Shown piece by piece: positions 29,207-37,273 of a stretch of 64,000 nt of DNA. Numbering within the stretch: the first letter of the stretch is position 1; each line of letters starts with the position of its first letter. Location of the stretch: NCBI RefSeq assembly GCF_014698835.1, contig NZ_JACJTU010000001.1, positions 496,001 to 560,000 of the forward strand, written 5' to 3'. Position numbers and translations under genes: made by a program. The stretch is from Nostoc paludosum FACHB-159 (GTDB lineage Bacteria > Cyanobacteriota > Cyanobacteriia > Cyanobacteriales > Nostocaceae). Under the pieces are notes generated by a model. That model saw only the letters and a list, made by a program, of their open reading frames with translations, made no database searches and had not been told where the DNA came from.

Positions 29207-30367
29207 ATGGCTATTAGCAATCACGAAAGAGTCAACAGAGCTTTAATTCTTCTACGTCAAGGGTTACACCCTTATTTAGAACAAGAAATGCGCTCAGCGC
29301 ACAATGAACGCTGGCAGACAATAGCTAAATCTTGTTTATCAGATGACCAAAGTTCAAGGCGTAATTTAGAAGATATTCTACGTGAGGATATCTCTGCCTT
29401 ATTAAAAATAATGATCAAGCAGTGGGATCAAGTTTTCAGAAGAAGATTAAGTGTTTCTGAACGCGCTCTTATTAGTGAACTCCTTGAAGTACGTAACAAA
29501 TGGGCACACCAATCTCGTTTTTCTACAGATGACACATACCGCGCTCTTGATAGTATTGCTCGACTCCTCAAGGTTATTTCAGCATCAGAGGCAGATGTTG
29601 TAGAAAAACAAAAGCAAGAGGTTTTAGGAATGCTTTCTCCAGAGAAAGCTGAAGAAGCTCGTATTAAAGAGAAACTAGCCGAGATACACAAACTTCTAAC
29701 ATTTCGTGATGAAAAACTTCTACGCCGTGCGCTGACTCACCGTTCTTATGTTCATGAAAACCCAGGAGAAGGCGAACATAACGAACGCCTAGAATTTCTC
29801 GGTGATGCTTTGCTAAATTTCTTAAGTGGTGAATATCTCTATCGTCGTCACCCAGAAAAGGGAGAAGATGAATTAACGCGGCGGCGTTCTGCATTGGTAG
29901 ATGAAAAGCAACTGGCAAAGTTCGCACAAGAGGTAGATTTAAACTTTAAAATGCGCTTAGGAAAAGGTGCTATTCAAGACGGAGGATACTATAATCCTAA
30001 TTTACTTAGCAGCACATTTGAAGCTGTTCTTGGTGCTTATTATCTAGATAATAATTCAGATATTGAAGCAGTTCGCGCAATTATAGAACCACTGTTTGAT
30101 TCTGTACCCGAAGAAATTGTTATTTCTCGCTCGAATGTAGACTCAAAAAATCGCTTTCAAGAATGGGTACAACGCAATGTTACCCAAACTCCTCCTAAAT
30201 ATCTCACAGTCCAAACTGGAGGTTTATCTCACGCACCAGAATTTGTAGCCAAAGTACTTGTAGGTGAAAAAATCTACGGCGAAGGTAAGGGACGTAATAA
30301 AAAAGATGCTGAAAAAGCTGCTGCTGAAGATGCGCTAGCTAAGTTGAAAAAACAAGGGTTGATGTAG
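29207..30367 (+). CDS. HEPN (Swt1-like) domain fused to RNase III
   Basis: A 386-residue protein with three parts. Residues about 5-140 are helical and resemble the Swt1-type HEPN domain, with the RNase signature RNKWAH (Arg96 to His101). Residues about 155-300 are an RNase III domain (RRALTHRSYVHE, NERLEFLGDALL with Glu193, Glu196 and Asp200). Residues about 308-384 are a double-stranded RNA-binding domain (NRFQEWVQRN, GRNKKDAEKAAAEDAL). In the second catalytic motif the usual Asp is Ser269 (LLSSTFEAVLGAYYLD), while Glu272 is kept. The long N-terminal extension is absent from ordinary RNase III. It is monocistronic and no ncRNA or defence gene is adjacent. Cutting of structured RNA, perhaps with altered chemistry, is inferred. 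Confidence 0.9.
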   Translation: MAISNHERVNRALILLRQGLHPYLEQEMRSAHNERWQTIAKSCLSDDQSSRRNLEDILREDISALLKIMIKQWDQVFRRRLSVSERALISELLEVRNKWAHQSRFSTDDTYRALDSIARLLKVISASEADVVEKQKQEVLGMLSPEKAEEARIKEKLAEIHKLLTFRDEKLLRRALTHRSYVHENPGEGEHNERLEFLGDALLNFLSGEYLYRRHPEKGEDELTRRRSALVDEKQLAKFAQEVDLNFKMRLGKGAIQDGGYYNPNLLSSTFEAVLGAYYLDNNSDIEAVRAIIEPLFDSVPEEIVISRSNVDSKNRFQEWVQRNVTQTPPKYLTVQTGGLSHAPEFVAKVLVGEKIYGEGKGRNKKDAEKAAAEDALAKLKKQGLM

Positions 30368-30415
30368 ATGTTTTGGCCTAAAATCTCAGGGCGCAAGTCC
30401 CTAATTTCTAACTAA

Positions 30416-30781
30416 TTATCCTAAAGTTAGTACATCTTGAGGAAAATCAACTACTAATCTTCTGGTAAAAAGCCAAGGTAAACCAAGAAGTACTTCAGCA
30501 ATTTCATCTCCTGCAATTACAGGAATATTAAATTCTTGAGTATCTAAACTAACTGTACCAGTGTAGATATCAAAATGGGTTTCTCCTTGTGCAGTTAAAC
30601 GTGTTTCTTCACTCTCCACAAGCTCCCATCCCAAAGAGAGAGCATCTTGGGTATTAATTGCTAACCAGTCGGTAAAACCAGTATCGAATAATGCATCGAC
30701 TGTGATAATTAACCCGTCAGATGCTACGAAATCAATTTCAAAAATCAACTCGCCTTGGCCGCTAAATTTTCCTTCAATCAA
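30416..30781 (-). CDS. Clan AA (retropepsin-like) aspartic protease
   Basis: A protein of about 121 residues with the catalytic triplet DTG in VDALFDTGFTDWLAIN and a flap-like GETHFDIYTGTVSL, followed by LLGLPWLFTRRLVVDF. This is the single-lobed, dimeric clan AA type common in cyanobacteria. I favour the TTG at 30781 (giving LIEGKFSGQGELIFEI), five bases after the stop of the upstream gene; an ATG at 30823 would overlap that gene. The substrate is unknown. It forms a two-gene unit with the preceding gene. Confidence 0.85.
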   Translation of the reverse strand: MIEGKFSGQGELIFEIDFVASDGLIITVDALFDTGFTDWLAINTQDALSLGWELVESEETRLTAQGETHFDIYTGTVSLDTQEFNIPVIAGDEIAEVLLGLPWLFTRRLVVDFPQDVLTLG

Positions 30782-30786
30782 GTTTT

Positions 30787-31167
30787 TTAACGATGCTCCT
30801 GTGAAATTAATTGAAAGGTACAAATTAGCCTAGAAGGATGTTTTTGTTTCGCTTGCTGCTGGGCTAAAGCTTTATTAGCGTTGATAAAATAATCGCCGCT
30901 ATCCGATTCGATCGCAATATACCAACTAGAATAATTGTTACCTAATTCAGTACACAAGCGCTCGTATATTTGACGCGCTCTTTTCACATATCCTGGGTTA
31001 GCTAATTTTGGTGATAATTGATTTGTATATTGCCTAATTCCAACGAAAGGACGAACAAGTTGGTAATTTTCTCTAGGGTAGTGTTGATTTTTAACAGCAA
31101 AAGATTCTTTTGGAAGTGATGAATTTTTATTTTCTGCTGGTAAATTTTGGTTGGAAAGATTGCTCAT
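30787..31167 (-). CDS. Hypothetical partner of the aspartic protease
   Basis: A 126-residue protein. The first 50 residues are polar and probably disordered. The rest contains KRARQIYERLCTELGNNY and SSWYIAIESDSGDYFINAN, followed by a helical AKQKHPSR and a final beta strand. I recall this kind of protein commonly preceding clan AA aspartic proteases in cyanobacteria, but no function is established. It is directly upstream of the protease gene with translational-coupling distance, so the two are likely co-expressed. Confidence 0.75.
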   Translation of the reverse strand: MSNLSNQNLPAENKNSSLPKESFAVKNQHYPRENYQLVRPFVGIRQYTNQLSPKLANPGYVKRARQIYERLCTELGNNYSSWYIAIESDSGDYFINANKALAQQQAKQKHPSRLICTFQLISQEHR

Positions 31168-31253
31168 AGTTAATCTTGTTTTCAGAGCTTATCGCTATTT
31201 GATTATATAGTGTGTAGCAACATTAGGATGGCTATGCTGTTCCAGAAAATCTC

Positions 31254-32444
31254 TCATATTTCCAATTCCAATGGCAAAATTACGGTGAAAGTTGAACCAA
31301 CCCCCACTTCAGAAACTAAGTTAATTTCACCTTGTAATAGTTTTACTAACCGCCAAACTATTGCCAATCCTAATCCTGTACTATCAGGAAGGTAAGGACG
31401 ATCGCCAGCACTGACGCGAAAATAGGGTTCAAATATCTGGCCTTGGTCTTCTGGTGCAATGCCAATTCCAGTGTCAGAAACTGCGATCGCCCATCTCTGT
31501 TTTTCCAACACTTGACACATTACAATAATAGTCCCAGACTCTGTATAACGAATCGCATTACTAATAAGATTTGTAACAATCTGTTGTAATTGAAATGAGT
31601 CTGTAATTAATTCTTGAGGAGCGCGATCGCAATCTACTACAATTTGTAAGTTTTTCTCCACAGCTAAAGGTTCCAACATTTCATACACATTATTAATGAG
31701 TTCCGGCACGTTGGTGGGTGCTAGTTGGAGTTTTATCTGTCCGGCATCATACCGCGAAAGTTCCAGTACATCATTAATTAAGTGGAGTAATTGCCTACCA
31801 TTGCGTAGTACCCGCTCAATATGTTCTAAATTAGTATAGTTGTCTTTTACCTTGGACTTTCTTCGTTGTTGGCGTAAAAATAAATCCGAGTAACCAATAA
31901 TTGAAGTTAGAGGATGTTTTAATTCGTGAGCTAGTTGGGAAATATACTCTTGATTGGCGCTAATTAACCGTGTCAATTCCTGATTGTGCAGCGTTAATGA
32001 TGTTTGTAACTGCCTTAACTCTCGCAAACGTTCTTCAAGATAACTCTTAAAACACCGAGCGATCGCTTCATCTACAATAGCGTCAATCAAACGCATAGAA
32101 CGAATTATCTCTGCGGGTGTTCCTTTCAATAAGTCTGCGTGAATAGTGTCAAATATTACTGTTCTTAATAAATGATATTCTCTGGCAATTTCTGTTGCAT
32201 CAAAACCTTGTTCGGCTCGAATTGCCCCATGTTCAAAACTGGCAACAATTATCGACTGAATATCATTATCCTCAGATTTTGAAAGTACCGTTACCATTGC
32301 TTTCAAAACATTCGGAATATGATTTTTGATGGCTGTATAAGATAAATCATCAGCACTTTCAATCCGCTGATCTTTGCGAACTGCTCTTACCCACTTATCT
32401 AGGATGGTATCAGTTTTTTCAGCCAGGAATTGACTAAAATCCAT
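31254..32444 (-). CDS. Sensor histidine kinase with RsbRD-type N-terminus
   Basis: A 396-residue soluble kinase. Residues about 1-150 resemble the RsbRD globin-like sensor domain (EKTDTILDKWVRAVRKDQ, ASFEHGAIRAEQGFDATEIAREYHLLR-like). A coiled coil leads to HisKA with the phospho-acceptor His in LAHELKHPLTSIIGYSDLF, then HATPase_c with NLISNAIRYTESG, DTGIGIAPEDQ and GLGLAIVWRLV. I chose ATG 32444; an upstream ATG at 32504 adds an unlikely 20 residues. The signal is unknown. No response regulator gene is adjacent, so it is an orphan kinase. Confidence 0.92.
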   Translation of the reverse strand: MDFSQFLAEKTDTILDKWVRAVRKDQRIESADDLSYTAIKNHIPNVLKAMVTVLSKSEDNDIQSIIVASFEHGAIRAEQGFDATEIAREYHLLRTVIFDTIHADLLKGTPAEIIRSMRLIDAIVDEAIARCFKSYLEERLRELRQLQTSLTLHNQELTRLISANQEYISQLAHELKHPLTSIIGYSDLFLRQQRRKSKVKDNYTNLEHIERVLRNGRQLLHLINDVLELSRYDAGQIKLQLAPTNVPELINNVYEMLEPLAVEKNLQIVVDCDRAPQELITDSFQLQQIVTNLISNAIRYTESGTIIVMCQVLEKQRWAIAVSDTGIGIAPEDQGQIFEPYFRVSAGDRPYLPDSTGLGLAIVWRLVKLLQGEINLVSEVGVGSTFTVILPLELEI

Positions 32445-32919
32445 TATGTTAAATTCAGCGACGAGAGAGATGAGTAAATTTCCACATGCAAATAGTTTAT
32501 CCACTAGAGCGGTGTTTTACCAAAAAAACTTCCAAAATTCACCTATCAAAAGTAATAAATTTCATCTATCGTCGCGTCGGCTAGCAAAAACTTGACGTAT
32601 CGGTCGAAAAACTTCAGTATATAAAATTTTATGTATAATATATATTATCTTCATTAATAAAAATCTAGCAGTTAACAAAGTTGAACTTGACTAGATTACT
32701 GCTGTTTTACGGACTATACAGTGATTTTAATTCTAAAATAACTAAATTCATCAAAAAATATCATATTTATTGATTGAGTAAAAACAAGGACAACAACTTA
32801 ATTTAAGTATTAAAATAAACAATATTTTTCATAAGAGAGATGATTTTTACTGAGCGTTAATGTTATACTCTTCACGTTGATGTTGTATTGTGCATAATTT
32901 CGTACCTATTAGAGTAAGT

Positions 32920-33178
32920 CAGCCTAATCCAGCGCATCAAAGTGCTTAACGCTGGAGCGGAGGAACCAAATTGTGGGGCGTATCTTGGAGAAAGTTATGA
33001 GTTATGAGTTATGAGTTATGAGTTATGAGTTATGAGTTATGAGTTTTTAATTAACTCCTCACTCCTCACTCCCAACTCCTCACTTTTTACTCCTCACTCC
33101 CAACTAACAACTTTCTTCAGAGGGGCATCTCTCAGCCCTAGCCCGTCAGCTAACTTCGTAGGCATTGAGAAGAGACTG
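32920..33178 (+). ncRNA. c-di-AMP riboswitch (ydaO/yuaA), expanded
   Basis: The conserved core is clear: AGCCTAATCC (32921-32930), GGAGCGGAGGAACC (32954-32967), TGGGGCGTATCT, and in the 3' half CATCTCTCAGCCCTAGCCC, GTCAGCTAACTTCGTAGGC and a closing GAGAAGAGAC. These match the ydaO family, which senses cyclic di-AMP. The 5' half ends in GAAAGTT (32990-32996), which pairs with AACTTTC (33109-33115). Between them lies a repeat-built arm of about 112 bases, so the element is about 260 bases instead of the usual 120-160. It lies about 100 bases ahead of the ABC permease gene. Confidence 0.93.
32997..33108 (+). repeat. Short tandem repeat arm inside riboswitch 1
   Basis: Six or seven copies of the 7-base unit GAGTTAT are followed by AACTCCTCACTCC-type units, the complement family. 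The two halves can form a long imperfect hairpin extending a peripheral helix of the riboswitch. Confidence 0.88.
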
Positions 33179-33276
33179 AAGAGACGGCATTTTCATAATG
33201 TTCCGATCTCATCAGTGTCCGAGGCTGGTACTGCTCGATTTCTTGTACCTGCACTTAACCCTGTTGAGGTTCCATA

Positions 33277-34128
33277 ATGATCTTTCAATTAAATTTAGCA
33301 GCGATCGCGGCGATCGCTGGACAAACTGCTTGGAAAAAGACAAAACCCGTCATCAGTAAAGATGTCTTCTTTTTACCTGTTTTGGGTTTTTTGGGAATAA
33401 TTGTGCTGTGGTGGATTGTTGCACTTGCCAATCATGAATTAATGCCCACCCCACCAGAAGCACTATCAGCTAATTTGGACTACATCTTAAATCCCTTCTA
33501 CCAACGGGGCCCAGGCAACTTAGGAATTGGTTGGTTATTAATAGCAAGTCTGCGAAGAGTAATACTAGGCTTTTTACTAGGTGCGATAGTAGCCATACCT
33601 CTAGGGTTTCTCATTGGCATGTCTAGACCGGCAATGCTAGCCCTCAATCCCATCATTCAAATTTTTAAACCCGTATCGCCTTTAGCTTGGTTACCCATCG
33701 CTTTAGCTATCTTCAACTTAGCAGATCCTTCAGCGATTTTTGTCATCTTTATTACTTCCTTGTGGCCGACAATTATTAACACCGCCTTAGGAGTTTCTAG
33801 CGTTCCCAAAGATTACTTAAATGTGGCACGAGTATTAGAAATGCCACGTTGGCGGCAGATTATAAAAATCATTTGGCCTGCAAGTTTGCCCTATATTTTT
33901 ACAGGTTTGCGAATTAGTTTAGGTATAGCTTGGCTAGTAATCGTTGCCGTAGAAATGCTCACAGGTGGTATTGGTATCGGCTTTTTCGTCTGGGACGAAT
34001 GGAGTCGCTTAAACCTGAGTTCAGTTTTTCTAGCCGTATTAGTAATTGGCGTAACCGGATTAATTCTTGATTACGGCGTCGGTAAAATTCAAGAAATAGT
34101 AACTCGCCGCCCCACACCTTCCAACTAA
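33277..34128 (+). CDS. ABC transporter permease, nitrate/sulfonate/bicarbonate type
   Basis: A 283-residue inner-membrane permease of the NrtB/SsuC/CmpB family with about six membrane helices. It carries the cytoplasmic coupling loop ARVLEMPRWRQIIKIIWPASLPYIFTG-like region that docks onto the ATPase. GAGG at 33265-33268 is the ribosome binding site for ATG 33277. The order is permease, binding protein, ATPase, all on the plus strand. A c-di-AMP riboswitch in the leader suggests control by potassium or osmotic state rather than nitrogen. The substrate is unknown. Confidence 0.9.
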   Translation: MIFQLNLAAIAAIAGQTAWKKTKPVISKDVFFLPVLGFLGIIVLWWIVALANHELMPTPPEALSANLDYILNPFYQRGPGNLGIGWLLIASLRRVILGFLLGAIVAIPLGFLIGMSRPAMLALNPIIQIFKPVSPLAWLPIALAIFNLADPSAIFVIFITSLWPTIINTALGVSSVPKDYLNVARVLEMPRWRQIIKIIWPASLPYIFTGLRISLGIAWLVIVAVEMLTGGIGIGFFVWDEWSRLNLSSVFLAVLVIGVTGLILDYGVGKIQEIVTRRPTPSN

Positions 34129-34314
34129 GTTAAACCGAATTTTAGATTTTAAATTTTAGATTTTGGATTGAATAATTCCAAATCCAAAATTTAATCATGT
34201 TTGCTCGTGCAGCGTCTAGTAGAGTTGCTGATGAATTTCTACTCACTGCGGGAAAAACAAGCTACATAGAACAAATCTAAAATCCAAAATTGAGTCACCA
34301 ACGGAGCCACAAAA

Positions 34315-35757
34315 ATGAGTGACTATAACTACACTCGACGAGACTTTATCAAAGGAATAGGAGCAACCACAGCCGGAATTGCCCTCTCTTCCTGTGGAAT
34401 TTCTGGAGATAGATCCGCCAAAGGATTAACAGAAGAAGCCTTATCGGTGCAACCGATAGTTAAATCTAGCGATTTAGAAAAACCCGATCTTACCGTTGGA
34501 TACGTTCCCGTTAATGATTGTGCGCCATTTGCGATCGCCTGGAAAAAAGGCTTCTTCCGCAAATATGGTTTAAACGTCACCCTCAACCGCGAAGCCAGTT
34601 GGGCCACCTCCCGCGACGGCATCATTTTTGGCCGCTTGGATGCTTCACCTGTAGTATCCGGCGCCGTTACCAACGCCAGAATTGGTGCCGAAGGCGCACG
34701 CCACGCCCCCTTGTGTGCGGCCATGACCATTCACCGCCACGGTAACGCCATGACCATGAACAAAGCCATGTGGGATTTTGGGCTGCGTCCCTGGTACGAG
34801 TATCAACAAAAATATGGCGATGGTGCCCTAGAAGCCTTTGGCAAAGATTTTCGAGGCTACTTTGATAGCCAACCACCAGAACGCAAAGTTTGGGCAGTTG
34901 TTCTGAGTTCCGCCATTTACGAATACTTTGTTCGTTACATATCCGCCGCTGCCGGTGTCGATCCTCTCAAAGAATTTCGCGTCATCATCGTTCCGCCACC
35001 CCAAATGGTGACCAACGTGCGAATTGGCGCCATGCAAGCTTATATGGTTGCAGAACCCTGGAACACCAGAGCAATTACAGGAAACGAAAACATCGGCTTT
35101 ACCTTCGCCCAAGGCAAAGAAGTCTGGCTTGGACACCCAGACCGACTTTTGGGGGTAATGGAATCTTTCATCGAGAAATATCCTAAAACCTATCGTTCCC
35201 TCGTCAAAGCAATGATTGAAGCTTGCCAGTATTGCAGCAAAGCCGAAAATCGCCAAGAAGTTGCCGAACTGCTGACAGACCGTTCCTTTACAGGTGCAAG
35301 ACCGAAAAATAAAAATGCCCCAATTGCCAAGTTTACCAGTCCGGCAATTGTTGGTAACTACAACTATGGTGGCTTTGATGGCAAAGACCGCACTATTCAA
35401 GCCGCTGACACCACAATTTTCTACGATATTCCAGACAATCTTCCCAAACAGCCAGCAGAACACTCGACATTTTTATGGAGATCTAGAAGTATTTGGTTGA
35501 TGACTCAAGCAGCAAGGTGGGGACAAATCAAAGCATTTCCTAAAGATGCCGACAAACTAGCCGAAAGAGGTTGGAGAACGGATTTATATCGCGAGATAGC
35601 AACCGAAATGGGCATAAAATGTCCTAAGGATGATTACAAAGTCGAACCGCCAGAAGTATTTATAGATAAGAAAGGCTTTGATCCCAGCGATCCAGTGGGC
35701 TATCTGAATAGTTTTGCTATCAGGGCTAATGCTCCCACTAGTTTTTTCATGTCTTAA
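34315..35757 (+). CDS. ABC transporter substrate-binding lipoprotein, NrtA/SsuA type
   Basis: A 480-residue binding protein. The N-terminus has a twin-arginine motif (TRRDFIKG) and a lipobox ALSSC with Cys27, so it is exported folded and lipid-anchored. The binding domain begins LTVGYVPVNDCAPFAIAWKKGFF, the start typical of nitrate/sulfonate/bicarbonate binding proteins. The C-terminal 100 residues (TTIFYDIPDNLPKQPAEHS onward) resemble the NrtA/CmpA type. It differs from both enough that I do not assign nitrate, bicarbonate or sulfonate. It is the second gene of the transporter operon. Confidence 0.9.
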   Translation: MSDYNYTRRDFIKGIGATTAGIALSSCGISGDRSAKGLTEEALSVQPIVKSSDLEKPDLTVGYVPVNDCAPFAIAWKKGFFRKYGLNVTLNREASWATSRDGIIFGRLDASPVVSGAVTNARIGAEGARHAPLCAAMTIHRHGNAMTMNKAMWDFGLRPWYEYQQKYGDGALEAFGKDFRGYFDSQPPERKVWAVVLSSAIYEYFVRYISAAAGVDPLKEFRVIIVPPPQMVTNVRIGAMQAYMVAEPWNTRAITGNENIGFTFAQGKEVWLGHPDRLLGVMESFIEKYPKTYRSLVKAMIEACQYCSKAENRQEVAELLTDRSFTGARPKNKNAPIAKFTSPAIVGNYNYGGFDGKDRTIQAADTTIFYDIPDNLPKQPAEHSTFLWRSRSIWLMTQAARWGQIKAFPKDADKLAERGWRTDLYREIATEMGIKCPKDDYKVEPPEVFIDKKGFDPSDPVGYLNSFAIRANAPTSFFMS

Positions 35758-35786
35758 ATACCAAGTTCAAATATTGACCGCAGGAA

Positions 35787-35919
35787 TTTTAGATTTTGGA
35801 TTTTAGATTTTAGGTGCAAACCGCGCCCCTTGTGACCAGAAGAAATATAAAATCTTCACCAACCCAGTACCCCTTTGCTCATAATCAATCCAAAATCCAA
35901 AATTCAAAATCCAAAATTG
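35787..35919. repeat. TTTTAGATTTTGGA-type inverted repeat
   Basis: AATTTTAGATTTTGGATTTT-like sequence at about 35787-35812 is complementary to CAATCCAAAATCCAAAATTC-like sequence at 35886-35919. Similar pieces occur at 34135-34190 and 37095-37225. It fills the spacer between the binding-protein and ATPase genes and would form a stem in the mRNA. Confidence 0.7.
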
Positions 35920-35947
35920 ACTGACTAAATTATTGCTGGAGCATTTG

Positions 35948-36787
35948 ATGATGGAATCTACCTCATTACCTATTGATACCCAAACCCAAGTTATGTCCCG
36001 TTCTGGATTTTTAGAAATTGAAAATTTAGTCAAGTCTTATCCGACACCAGATAAAGATAATTTTGTTGTTTTAGATGGAGTTAATCTAACAATTGGTGAA
36101 GATGAATATATTTCTGTAATTGGTCACTCTGGTTGTGGAAAATCGACGCTACTGAAGATTATCGGTGGTTTAGAAAAAGCAACTTCTGGCTCAGTACGCT
36201 TGGATGGAAAAGAAATCCGCAAGCCTGGAGCAGAGAGGATGATGGTGTTTCAAAATTACGCATTGTTACCTTGGTTAACAGTGCGAGAAAATATCCGTTT
36301 AGCCGTGGATGAAGTGTTAAAAAATGCTAATAGATCTGAAAAAATTAGCATTGTAAACGAACACTTGTCAATGGTAAACTTAACGGCGGCGGCTGATAAG
36401 TATCCTGATGAACTTTCTGGAGGTATGAAACAACGCGTAGGTATTGCCAGAGCTTTAGCAATTCGTCCTAAAATGTTATTAATGGATGAACCTTTTGGGG
36501 CGCTAGATGCGCTTACTCGTGGTAAATTGCAGCGGCAAGTATTGGATATTTGGGAGAGTCATCGACAAGCAGTGATGATGATTACCCACGATGTAGACGA
36601 AGCAATTTACATGTCCGATCGCATCGTATTAATGACCAACGGGCCAGCAGCTAATATCGGTGAGATATTAGAAGTTCCTTTTGAACACCCACGCGATCGC
36701 GCTGCCATGCGAAACTCAAAAGAATATTTTGAACTCCGCAACCACGCCCTCAATTTCCTAGATCGATATTTCACGCAAGACGAGTAA
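35948..36787 (+). CDS. ABC transporter ATPase, nitrate/sulfonate/bicarbonate type
   Basis: A 279-residue ATP-binding subunit. It has Walker A GHSGCGKST, the Q-loop in MVFQNYALLPWLTV, the signature LSGGMKQRVGIARALA, Walker B LLMDEPFGALD and the switch His in MITHDVDEA. ATG 35948 has GGAG seven bases upstream. It completes the transporter with the permease and binding protein. It lacks the fused binding-protein-like domain found in NrtC, so it is of the NrtD/CmpD type. Confidence 0.93.
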   Translation: MMESTSLPIDTQTQVMSRSGFLEIENLVKSYPTPDKDNFVVLDGVNLTIGEDEYISVIGHSGCGKSTLLKIIGGLEKATSGSVRLDGKEIRKPGAERMMVFQNYALLPWLTVRENIRLAVDEVLKNANRSEKISIVNEHLSMVNLTAAADKYPDELSGGMKQRVGIARALAIRPKMLLMDEPFGALDALTRGKLQRQVLDIWESHRQAVMMITHDVDEAIYMSDRIVLMTNGPAANIGEILEVPFEHPRDRAAMRNSKEYFELRNHALNFLDRYFTQDE

Positions 36788-36810
36788 AGTAGATTATCAT
36801 TTTTTTAGCG

Positions 36811-37047
36811 GGTAGCCTAATTCAAATTCATGAAAGCTGGATTTGAAGCGGAGGAACCATATCATGGGGCTAATCTCATACAAACTGAGGAGTTAAGAGT
36901 CAAGAGTTAAGAGTTAAGAGTTAGGAGTTAAGAGTTAAGAATTATTAATATTAACTCAGCAATCAGCACTCAACACTCAGTACTACCAAGAGAGAGACAC
37001 CTTCCAGTCTTAGCCCGTCAGCTAACTCCGTAGGCAATGGAAGGAAC
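36811..37047 (+). ncRNA. c-di-AMP riboswitch (ydaO/yuaA), second copy, expanded
   Basis: Core motifs are GCCTAATTC, GCGGAGGAACC (36848-36858), TGGGGCTAATCTC, and in the 3' half ACACCTTCCAGTC, TTAGCCCGTCAGCTAAC, TCCGTAGGCAATGGAAGG. They match the ydaO consensus closely. As in the first copy, a short-repeat arm (about 36888-36990) replaces the small peripheral hairpin. It lies in the leader of the universal stress protein gene. A hairpin follows at 37042-37089. Confidence 0.95.
36888..36990 (+). repeat. Short tandem repeat arm inside riboswitch 2
   Basis: Seven-base units GAGTTAA with variants (GAGTCAA, GAGTTAG) are followed by ACTCAGCAATCAGCACTCAA-type sequence. It is the same family and the same structural position as in riboswitch 1, but with different unit variants. 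Confidence 0.85.
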
Positions 37048-37089
37048 CCCCAACACTTTGGCTGTAATACAGTTGTTATTGGGGTTTCC
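37042..37089 (+). promoter_or_regulatory. Putative expression-platform hairpin of riboswitch 2
   Basis: GGAACCCCCAAC at about 37042-37053 can pair with GTTATTGGGGTTTCC at 37075-37089 with small bulges. It overlaps the 3' strand of the riboswitch helix (AATGGAAGG), so ligand binding and this hairpin could compete. No clean T-run follows, so the mechanism is uncertain. Confidence 0.45.
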
Positions 37090-37273
37090 TCTACCGATTG
37101 TAAATTTTAGATTTTCGATTTTAGATTGCGATTTTTGCAGAACAATCTAAAATCGTTCGACTGAGCGACTTGTACCGAGCGAAGTCGAGGTAAGCCGAAG
37201 TCCAAAATCCAAAATCCAAAATTGGTCGCCCTGCTTCTCATTGCTAGTTTATTTAATTTGGAGAAGTAAAGCT

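Noticed and set aside
33032..33277. 81-codon frame inside riboswitch 1
   Set aside because: It spans the repeat arm and conserved riboswitch core and ends at the permease start, so it is noncoding leader.
34197..34280. 27-codon ORF between permease and binding-protein genes
   Set aside because: No ribosome binding site and part of the sequence (GCAGCGTCTAGTAGAG) resembles a dispersed noncoding repeat.
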